Under the pieces are notes generated by a model. The model saw only the letters and a program-made list of their open reading frames with translations. It searched no databases and was not told the origin of the DNA. This document shows, one piece after another, positions 6,373 to 11,493 of a stretch of DNA of 11,493 nucleotides (position 1 is its first letter; every line of letters starts with the position of its first letter). The translations under genes were made by a program, and so were the position numbers. Source of the DNA: Flavobacteriaceae bacterium (lineage in GTDB: Bacteria; Bacteroidota; Bacteroidia; Flavobacteriales; Flavobacteriaceae); NCBI GenBank assembly GCA_030828025.1, contig JAURDG010000025.1, positions 1-11,493 on the forward strand. Direction: 5' to 3'.

Positions 6373-7392
6373 ATGATTGAACGCATTGCAGCATTACGAG
6401 AAAACGTAGCTACTTTTTCAACTTCAGCAGCAGACGAGGTCGAACAATTTAGAATTGCTTTTCTTGGAAAAAAAGGACACATTACCCAGCTTTTTGCGGA
6501 TTTTCGCCATGTTTCCAATGAAGATAAAAAGGCATACGGACAGCAGCTCAATCAGCTAAAAACCGAAGCACAAGCTAAGGTTAAAGTATTACAAGAACAA
6601 CTTAGTGGTGGCGCAACAACCAAAGTTGCTTTGGGCGATATTACTAGACCTGGACAGCCGATATCATTGGGTGCCATGCATCCGATCAGTATTGTTCGTG
6701 ATAAGGTATTGGATGTGTTTGGTCGGATTGGTTACGGTCTTTCGTCTGGTCCTGAAGTAGAAGATGATTGGCATAACTTTACCGCCCTTAATTTGCCTGA
6801 ACATCACCCAGCTCGGGACATGCAGGACACCTTTTTTGTACAAACCAACCCAGATATAATGTTGCGCACACATACATCCTCGGTACAAGTGCGCCATATG
6901 GAATCCAACGATCCGCCAATTCGAATTCTATCTCCAGGGCGCGTGTTTCGCAATGAGGCTATTTCTGCCCGATCACATTGTGTTTTTCATCAGATTGAGG
7001 GCTTGTACATAGACCGAAACGTGTCTTTCGCAGACTTAAAGCAAACGCTGCTTTATTTTACCAAAGCCATTTTTGGCACGGCAGACATTCGTTTGCGCCC
7101 GTCATATTTTCCTTTTACTGAGCCAAGTGCCGAAGTAGATATTTATTGGGGTTTGGAGACGGAGGCTGATTACCGCATTACAAAAGGCACGGGCTGGTTG
7201 GAGATTATGGGCTGCGGTATGGTTGACCCACAAGTACTCATCAATTGTAATATTGACCCACAAGAATACTCAGGATTTGCTTTTGGCATGGGATTAGAAC
7301 GCATGGCGATGCTGCTGTATCAAATTGAGGATATTCGTATGTTTTACGAAAATGACGTCCGTTTCTTAAAGCAGTTTACTTCGGTTAGTTAA
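6373..7392 (+). CDS. pheS: Phenylalanine--tRNA ligase alpha subunit
   Basis: 339 residues from the ATG at 6373, a normal length for PheS; an ATG at 6349 in frame adds eight non-conserved residues and lies upstream of the promoter's -7 box. The enzyme charges tRNA-Phe with phenylalanine in the cytoplasm as a heterotetramer with PheT, which is not in this window. The N-terminal coiled coil with FLGKKGHITQLFADF (about 30-44) is the tRNA-contacting arm. The class II catalytic core shows RTHTSSVQVR (165-174), motif 2 GRVFRNEAISARSHCVFHQ (189-207), RPSYFPFTEPSAEVD (242-256) and motif 3 GFAFGMGLERMAML (301-314). All expected motifs are present. It overlaps the convergent gpsA by 8 bases at the 3' end and is divergent from cvpA. 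Confidence 0.98.
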   Translation: MIERIAALRENVATFSTSAADEVEQFRIAFLGKKGHITQLFADFRHVSNEDKKAYGQQLNQLKTEAQAKVKVLQEQLSGGATTKVALGDITRPGQPISLGAMHPISIVRDKVLDVFGRIGYGLSSGPEVEDDWHNFTALNLPEHHPARDMQDTFFVQTNPDIMLRTHTSSVQVRHMESNDPPIRILSPGRVFRNEAISARSHCVFHQIEGLYIDRNVSFADLKQTLLYFTKAIFGTADIRLRPSYFPFTEPSAEVDIYWGLETEADYRITKGTGWLEIMGCGMVDPQVLINCNIDPQEYSGFAFGMGLERMAMLLYQIEDIRMFYENDVRFLKQFTSVS

Positions 7393-8380
7393 GCAATTGA
7401 CTTAGGGCTTTCATTTTTCGTTTTGCGGATGCGTTTTCGTACAACACTTGAAAGACGCAATGTAAAATGGGAAACTTTTCCTCCTGATCAGCTACAAGTT
7501 CATAGGCTGTTTTAGCACCGTGATAGCCTTCTGCAATCATGGTCATTTCCATTAATGCTGCTTTTACCGTGTAGCCTTTGCCAATCATATTTCCGAGCAT
7601 TCGGTTGCGACTAAAAACAGAGTACGCCGTCACGAGCAAATCACCCAAATATGCCGATTTATTAATGTTTCGTTTTTTCTTATTCACGCGTTTGGTGAAG
7701 CGTTTCATTTCACGCATGGCACAACTGATAAGCACACTGATAAAGTTATCGCCATAACCCAACCCGTGCGCCATACCTACGGCAATAGCATATACATTTT
7801 TGAGCGTCGCGGCATATTCGGCACCTACCACATCGTCGGAAACAACAGTACGAATATAAGTACAGTCTAATTTGGCTTTCATTTCTTTGGCTATAGCCAA
7901 ATTAGCACTTGCGACAGTTAAATATGACAGGCGTTCTAGTGCAACTTCTTCGGCATGACAGGGCCCCGTAATAACACCTAAATGCTTCTCGGGCACACCA
8001 TACTTTTCTGTCAAATAATGCCCAACAAGTGCCTTTTGTTCGGGGACAATACCCTTCACGGCAGAAAAAACAACCTTGTCCTTTAACGATTCTGTGAGCA
8101 ACTCTAATGAACTGTCGATATAAAAAGAAGGAATAGCGACCACCAAAACATCGTATTGCGCCACCACATCATCTAGGTTTGTGTACATGTCCAACTGCTG
8201 CGTGTTAAACTCCACACCACTCAAATAGTTGGGGTTATGTCCTTCAGAAAGTAGGTGCTGGTGTATGGCTTCGTTGCGCATATACCACCCCACAATAGCG
8301 TTGTTTTCACATAATATCTTCACTAGTGCTGTAGCCCAACTACCACTACCAAGCACCGCAATCTTCGAAAAATCGATCAT
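7385..8380 (-). CDS. gpsA: NAD(P)H-dependent glycerol-3-phosphate dehydrogenase
   Basis: 331 residues. It reduces dihydroxyacetone phosphate to sn-glycerol-3-phosphate, the backbone for phospholipid synthesis, in the cytoplasm. The N-terminal Rossmann motif is IAVLGSGSWATAL (8-19). Further conserved parts are FSAVKGI (105-111), GPCHAEEVALERLSYLT (139-155), the AATLKNVYAIAVG segment with the likely catalytic Lys194, and YLGDLLVTAYSVFSRNR (244-260). The loop with KRVNKKKRNINKSAYLGDLL and the GPCHAEE form are what I expect of Bacteroidota GpsA rather than the E. coli type. The ATG at 8380 leads straight into the Rossmann strand. No exact TAnnTTTG is seen upstream, so its promoter is uncertain. 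The 3' end overlaps pheS by 8 bases in convergent orientation. Confidence 0.97.
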   Translation of the reverse strand: MIDFSKIAVLGSGSWATALVKILCENNAIVGWYMRNEAIHQHLLSEGHNPNYLSGVEFNTQQLDMYTNLDDVVAQYDVLVVAIPSFYIDSSLELLTESLKDKVVFSAVKGIVPEQKALVGHYLTEKYGVPEKHLGVITGPCHAEEVALERLSYLTVASANLAIAKEMKAKLDCTYIRTVVSDDVVGAEYAATLKNVYAIAVGMAHGLGYGDNFISVLISCAMREMKRFTKRVNKKKRNINKSAYLGDLLVTAYSVFSRNRMLGNMIGKGYTVKAALMEMTMIAEGYHGAKTAYELVADQEEKFPILHCVFQVLYENASAKRKMKALSQLLN

Positions 8381-8420
8381 TTTATTGATTTAAAAAACTT
8401 TCTACACTTTAACATACTTT

Positions 8421-8547
8421 TCACAACTAGCGGGTTGTGATTAGTTTAACTTGCGGGTGTAAACGTGATGCAATAAAAGCATATTAGTTTTTCATAGTTT
8501 AATATGGTTGGTTATAAGAAGGCACCTTTTTAGGTGCTTTCTTTTTT
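8421..8547 (+). ncRNA. Candidate small structured RNA between gpsA and the next gene
   Basis: This is the longest non-coding stretch (8381-8545). Read on the plus strand it shows successive hairpins: a perfect 7-base-pair stem 8421-8427/8434-8440 (TCACAAC with GTTGTGA, loop TAGCGG); 5 base pairs 8444-8448/8460-8464; 7 base pairs 8480-8486/8500-8506 (CATATTA with TAATATG); then the terminator-like hairpin at 8516-8543. The U-rich end is on the plus strand, yet both flanking genes are on the minus strand, so there is no known plus transcript to terminate. No exact TAnnTTTG promoter is present; the nearest is TACTTTTC at 8415-8422. In such AT-rich DNA some hairpins are expected by chance, so this is a hypothesis. 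Confidence 0.25.
8516..8547 (+). terminator. Rho-independent terminator-like hairpin
   Basis: AAGAAGGCACC (8516-8526) pairs with GGTGCTTTCTT (8533-8543) over 11 base pairs including one G-U wobble, with loop TTTTTA and a following T run to 8547. The better T tract is on the plus strand. Read on the minus strand, the hairpin lies immediately after the stop codon of the four-helix membrane gene (8546-8548), so it may also serve as that gene's terminator, though the wobble becomes an A-C mismatch and the trailing T run is poor. Confidence 0.7.
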
Positions 8548-8986
8548 ATGACCGTGGCCAAGCATCCCAAGGGATTCGGCTCAACAATAAAAGCGTACCT
8601 ACAGTATAGAATACGGCTATTCGTAAAAACTTTTTCCTAGAGTCTGCCGCTTTTTTATGTAATGACCAGCCCATAGTAATCAGTACAATAGCCAAGATGT
8701 TGGTGGTTGGATGCTCAACTAAATAAAGGCGAATATTACGATTTCCCATGACACTACCCATTCCATTTTCCCATGCAGAAAAGTAATTTGAGGAAAAATA
8801 AGTAATCAGCCCAATGAGCAATTGAATGTGTGAAAAAATAAGCGCAAAGAGTGCAATGCGCAAATCACGAGCCCCAAAGGGTCGTTTGCTAAATACGCCC
8901 CAAAAGGCATTTAAAATTGCCAAAGCCAATGCAGCCAATACCACATAACCCATGTTTGAGTGCAAGGAAGTAATGATCTCGTTCAT
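8546..8986 (-). CDS. Small four-helix membrane protein, possible cytochrome b-like
   Basis: 146 residues with four predicted helices (about 13-31, 43-64, 93-110, 121-138). Histidines sit at the membrane: H9 just before helix 1, H53 in helix 2, H92 at the start of helix 3 and H110 at its end. The segment EHPTTNILAIVLITMGWSLHKK resembles a conserved block in small Bacteroidota membrane proteins that databases sometimes label cytochrome B. The histidine layout would allow b-type heme binding, but I see no diagnostic motif, so the heme role is inference. The ATG at 8986 is preceded by a TAnnTTTG element, suggesting its own promoter. A hairpin follows the stop directly. It lies 46 bases downstream of the exonuclease gene on the same strand. 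Coding is sure, function is not. Confidence 0.88.
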   Translation of the reverse strand: MNEIITSLHSNMGYVVLAALALAILNAFWGVFSKRPFGARDLRIALFALIFSHIQLLIGLITYFSSNYFSAWENGMGSVMGNRNIRLYLVEHPTTNILAIVLITMGWSLHKKAADSRKKFLRIAVFYTVGTLLLLSRIPWDAWPRS

Positions 8987-9000
8987 ATATATTGTTTACA

Positions 9001-9008
9001 CAAAAATA
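9001..9008 (-). promoter_or_regulatory. Candidate -7 element for the four-helix membrane gene
   Basis: On the minus strand TATTTTTG matches TAnnTTTG exactly, 14 bases before the ATG at 8986. This would give a leader of roughly ten bases. No -33 TTG is visible at 17-23 bases upstream, so it is supported by one element only. Confidence 0.45.
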
Positions 9009-9024
9009 CTGAATTCATATCGGT

Positions 9025-9040
9025 TCGCCTATTCAGGCGA
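9025..9040 (-). other. Short hairpin with the exonuclease stop codon in its loop
   Basis: TCGCC and GGCGA (9036-9040 and 9025-9029) form a perfect 5-base-pair stem with a six-base loop. In the minus-strand transcript the loop is UGAAUA, so the exonuclease stop codon UGA (9035-9033) is in the loop. No T tract follows, so it is not a standard terminator. It may be a 3' stabilising structure or chance. Confidence 0.35.
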
Positions 9041-9752
9041 CGGTTATGATTTCGTCTTCGCTTAATTCAGGCTCAACGACCAGTTTTAAATAAACCTGTG
9101 CAAGCGTTACCACATCTTTTTCGCAATAGCGCACAATGCGCGCTAGATCGTTTTCTTCGTAATAAACCCGCGCCACATCCGATCCGTCCATATCATCTTT
9201 GGGCGAAGGAATATCAAAAAAATGCGCTAAAAGTTTTAAGGAGGTGTAGTGTTTATAGTCGCCAAATTTAAACAGCTCCAAAGTGTCTAAATGCTGTATT
9301 TCCCATGGTTTTTTGCCCATTAGCTGAAGCAACTTAGGCAATGGCAGTTGATGTTTAAGCATACGCCGTGCGATGTAGGGGAAGTCAAACTCTTTTCCGT
9401 TGTGTGCACAAAGCAGGTGTTGTGATGTGGAAAAATGGCTATTCAAAAGTTCCTGAAACTGTTCAAGAAGCTCAACCTCTTTTCCCGAAAAACTACGAAC
9501 ACGGAACTGTCTTTTTTTTCCAATATGTGTTAGATAACCTACGGAAATGCAGATGATTTTTCCAAATTCCGCCCATATCCCAGCGTGCGTATAGTATTCC
9601 GCAGCACTAAGCCCATCTTCTTTTCGCTTGTAGGTTGTTTTTGCGGCATATAGTTCTTGTGTCCTAGGTGATAAGCGGTCAAAGGAGTGTTCTTCTGGAA
9701 CAGTCTCAATGTCTAAAAACAATATGTGCTCAAGGCTGGGTGTAGTGTTCAT
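9033..9752 (-). CDS. Predicted 3'-5' exonuclease, DEDDy type, PolB-exonuclease-like
   Basis: 239 residues from the ATG at 9752; a TTG five codons upstream is in frame but less likely. The RNase H-like exonuclease fold is shown by the metal ligands in order: D14 and E16 in FLDIETVPEE, D123 in HNGKEFDFPYIARR, and the DEDDy signature Y209-x3-D213 in YCEKDVV. The block HLDTLELFKFGDYKHYTSL is also typical of the stand-alone family related to the proofreading domain of family B DNA polymerases. There is no polymerase domain. It probably trims 3' ends of single-stranded nucleic acid in the cytoplasm; substrate and pathway cannot be read from sequence. Its start lies 23 bases inside the 3' end of the serine hydrolase gene, so the two are translationally coupled. 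The stop codon sits in a small hairpin loop. Confidence 0.92.
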   Translation of the reverse strand: MNTTPSLEHILFLDIETVPEEHSFDRLSPRTQELYAAKTTYKRKEDGLSAAEYYTHAGIWAEFGKIICISVGYLTHIGKKRQFRVRSFSGKEVELLEQFQELLNSHFSTSQHLLCAHNGKEFDFPYIARRMLKHQLPLPKLLQLMGKKPWEIQHLDTLELFKFGDYKHYTSLKLLAHFFDIPSPKDDMDGSDVARVYYEENDLARIVRYCEKDVVTLAQVYLKLVVEPELSEDEIITVA

Positions 9753-10902
9753 GGTGTAACATGGCAAAGGCTTCTTCTATATAGCCCAAATAATCAGCAG
9801 AGATTCGAACACCAGGAAGGTCAGGCAATTGCTCATGTCCTAAGCGCACCACAAGCACATCTTCGTCCGGAAAGACGATTACGTACTGACCGTTGTGTCC
9901 ACGCATGCTAAAGTAGCGTTTACCCATATGGCTTCCTAGCCACCAACCATAACCGTAGTCTTGACCGTTTTCAAACTGGGGCATCACCGATTTTTGAACG
10001 TATTCAGCACTGATTAGCTGTGCTCCATCCCAAACACCACCGTTTTTAAATAAGGCAGCAAAGCGGGCAAAGTCACGCGCATTGGAATTAAAACAACAAT
10101 ATGATTTTTCAACACCCTTTTTTTCACTGTCCAATCGCCAAACCGCATCGGCTTGTGCGCCTAGTGGATTCCAAAAATAGCGACGCACCAAATCAGTAAT
10201 TGTCTCAACAGTAGCAGCCGTCAACACCAAAGAAAGCAACTGCGTACTTCCACTTTGATAAACAAAACGCTTACCAGGTTCATCCACGATGGGTAGCGTT
10301 TTCATCACCCGCGTAATATCTCTAGTGATATAGGTACGTGGTGTTATGGTAAACAGGTTTTCGTAGTCTTCTTTCCAGTCCAAGCCCGAGGACATGGTGG
10401 CTAAGTTTCCTACAGTAACGGCATCGGCATAGGGACCTTTGAGCCACGGTAAAAAGTCTTTTACTTTTTGGTCAAAACTTTGAATATGTCCTTCTTCAAT
10501 GGCTTTTGCCAGACAGGCAGACACGATGGTTTTGACCATAGAAAATGAATTGGTTTTGCTGGTTTTATCAAATCCATCAAAATACTGTTCGTGCCATATG
10601 GAGTCGTTTTTTATAATCATAAAAGCAACGGTTCCATGTTCTTGGTGCAACGCATTTAGGGCTTCTGTGGCAGGGACGGTATTGTAATTTTTGTGTACTG
10701 CCCACGGTTGTGGGCTATCGCTTTTTGGGATTTCACGAACAGCAAAATGAAGATAGTCTTCCAAGCCTGCAGTAGATCGTCCCATTTCTATAGCCTTTAG
10801 GGCTAACTCGGGAATATGACCATAACCAGCAATAAACAGTCCAGCCACCACCAAGACAATGCTGATGAGAACGACCTTAATGAGTTTAATAAATTTTTTC
10901 AT
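9730..10902 (-). CDS. Membrane-anchored serine hydrolase, beta-lactamase class C / penicillin-binding fold
   Basis: 390 residues from the ATG at 10902. A TTG start at 10938 would add 12 residues but lies on the putative -7 box, so I prefer 10902. An N-terminal helix (about 8-27) with basic residues before it anchors the protein, leaving the catalytic domain in the periplasm. Active-site motifs are S121-M-V-K124 (SxxK nucleophile), Y215-Q-S217 (equivalent to the Y-x-N/S box) and H336-N-G338 in RGHNGQY (equivalent to the K-T-G box). TMSSGLDW (169-176) and DEPGKRFVYQSG are also family hallmarks. Members include esterases, D-aminopeptidases and peptidoglycan hydrolases. The sequence does not choose among them, and drug hydrolysis should not be assumed. 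It follows hemB by 50 bases and overlaps the exonuclease gene. Confidence 0.93.
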   Translation of the reverse strand: MKKFIKLIKVVLISIVLVVAGLFIAGYGHIPELALKAIEMGRSTAGLEDYLHFAVREIPKSDSPQPWAVHKNYNTVPATEALNALHQEHGTVAFMIIKNDSIWHEQYFDGFDKTSKTNSFSMVKTIVSACLAKAIEEGHIQSFDQKVKDFLPWLKGPYADAVTVGNLATMSSGLDWKEDYENLFTITPRTYITRDITRVMKTLPIVDEPGKRFVYQSGSTQLLSLVLTAATVETITDLVRRYFWNPLGAQADAVWRLDSEKKGVEKSYCCFNSNARDFARFAALFKNGGVWDGAQLISAEYVQKSVMPQFENGQDYGYGWWLGSHMGKRYFSMRGHNGQYVIVFPDEDVLVVRLGHEQLPDLPGVRISADYLGYIEEAFAMLHHEHYTQP

Positions 10903-10935
10903 AGCAATAATGAAGATTAGAGGGTTATGTTTAAA

Positions 10936-10967
10936 CAAATATGGGAATTATTTTACAATAACCCCAA
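10936..10967 (-). promoter_or_regulatory. Candidate promoter of the serine hydrolase gene
   Basis: On the minus strand TTG (10967-10965), a 21-base spacer and CATATTTG (10943-10936) fit TTG-N17-23-TAnnTTTG with one mismatch in the first base of the -7 box. The -33 part and the spacer overlap the last codons of hemB. Transcription would start near 10930, giving a leader of about 28 bases to the ATG at 10902, which supports that start. Confidence 0.4.
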
Positions 10968-11493
10968 TGCCGCTTGAGCATGATAACTTACAATCAATGA
11001 AGCACCTGCACGCTTAAATGCCATAAGTTGCTCCATCATAACGGCATCATGGTCTAGCCAGCCTTTTTCGGCAGCGGCTTTAAGCATGGCGTATTCGCCG
11101 CTAACCTGATAAACAGCAACAGGCACCGTGACCTTATTTGCTAGCTCGCGAACTATATCCAAATAAGCCATTCCTGGCTTGACCATAATAATGTCTGCGC
11201 CTTCTTTGATGTCTTGTTGCGCTTCGGCTAAGGCTTCTTTGCGGTTGGCCACATTCATTTGGTAGGTTTTCTTGTCGCCAAATCCAGGTGCCGAGTCCAA
11301 AGCATCTCGGAACGGGCCATAAAACGAAGAAGCGTACTTGGCACTATAACTCATAATGGCAGTATTAACATATCGTGCCTGCTCTAAAGCCTCTCGAATT
11401 TTTAGCACACGGCCGTCCATCATATCGCTCGGAGCGATTATATCAGCACCACTTTCGGCATGGCTTATAGCAACCTGTGCCAAGACCTCAACA
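10953..11493 (-). CDS. hemB: Delta-aminolevulinic acid dehydratase (porphobilinogen synthase), 5' part outside the window
   Basis: About 180 C-terminal residues of a protein normally near 325 residues; the frame stays open to the right edge (VEVLAQVAISHAESGAD), so the TTG at 11483 is not a start. The enzyme condenses two 5-aminolevulinate molecules to porphobilinogen in tetrapyrrole (heme) synthesis in the cytoplasm. Both Schiff-base lysines are visible: one in YSAKYASSFYGPFRDA and one in IIMVKPGMAYLDI. APSDMMDGRV and PVAVYQVSGEYAML are also diagnostic. The metal-binding N-terminal half is not in view, so the zinc or magnesium type cannot be judged. The stop codon is followed after 50 bases by the serine hydrolase start on the same strand. 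Whether they share a transcript is open, since a candidate promoter overlaps the hemB end. Confidence 0.97.
   Translation of the reverse strand, partial: VEVLAQVAISHAESGADIIAPSDMMDGRVLKIREALEQARYVNTAIMSYSAKYASSFYGPFRDALDSAPGFGDKKTYQMNVANRKEALAEAQQDIKEGADIIMVKPGMAYLDIVRELANKVTVPVAVYQVSGEYAMLKAAAEKGWLDHDAVMMEQLMAFKRAGASLIVSYHAQAALGLL

Noticed and set aside
8421..8506. A tRNA or riboswitch in the gpsA upstream gap
   Set aside because: No cloverleaf, no acceptor or T-loop sequence, and no match to riboswitch cores I know. Only simple hairpins are visible.
9730..10902. Antibiotic-resistance beta-lactamase
   Set aside because: The fold and SxxK/YxS/HxG motifs are shared by many esterases and peptidases. 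A membrane anchor and housekeeping neighbours give no sign of a resistance gene or of transfer.
11481..11483. Start codon for a 176-residue protein at the right edge
   Set aside because: It is an in-frame TTG within hemB. The frame continues to the window edge with HemB-like residues, so the gene is cut by the window.

Overview
The window looks like ordinary chromosome from a member of the Bacteroidota, most likely a flavobacterium-like lineage. Three things point there: a complete batA-batB-batC-batD-batE operon in the Bacteroidota form; gpsA and pheS proteins with Bacteroidota-type signature segments; and promoter-like TAnnTTTG elements in front of several genes. The DNA is moderately AT-rich. 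Genes are packed tightly, with start/stop overlaps and two pairs of convergent genes whose 3' ends overlap. I see no mobile element, CRISPR array, tRNA or rRNA.

Layout. Positions 2-5803 (+) hold the 3' end of an unrecognised gene followed by batA, batB, batC, batD and batE. Every junction is an overlap or a 2-base gap, so this is almost certainly one translationally coupled operon. Its proteins form a predicted inner-membrane/periplasmic assembly: two paralogous von Willebrand factor A (VWA) proteins with intact metal sites (BatA, BatB), two TPR proteins (BatC, BatE) and a large single-pass protein with Ig-like repeats (BatD). cvpA (-) ends inside the batE stop region. A 67-base divergent gap then separates cvpA from pheS (+). 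pheS ends inside the 3' end of gpsA (-).

From 8546 to the right edge everything is on the minus strand. Reading in the direction of transcription: hemB (5' part outside the window), a membrane-anchored class-C-type serine hydrolase, a DEDDy 3'-5' exonuclease overlapping it by 23 bases, and a small four-helix membrane protein with a histidine in or next to each of the first three helices. Downstream is a 165-base gap, then gpsA. That gap is the longest non-coding stretch. It contains a run of hairpins ending in a plus-strand terminator-like structure, and is the best candidate here for something unannotated, possibly a small RNA.

No clearly new multi-gene system is visible. The most distinctive block is the bat operon, whose biochemical role is still poorly defined. 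The rest is housekeeping: tRNA charging, glycerol-3-phosphate synthesis, heme synthesis and a nuclease.
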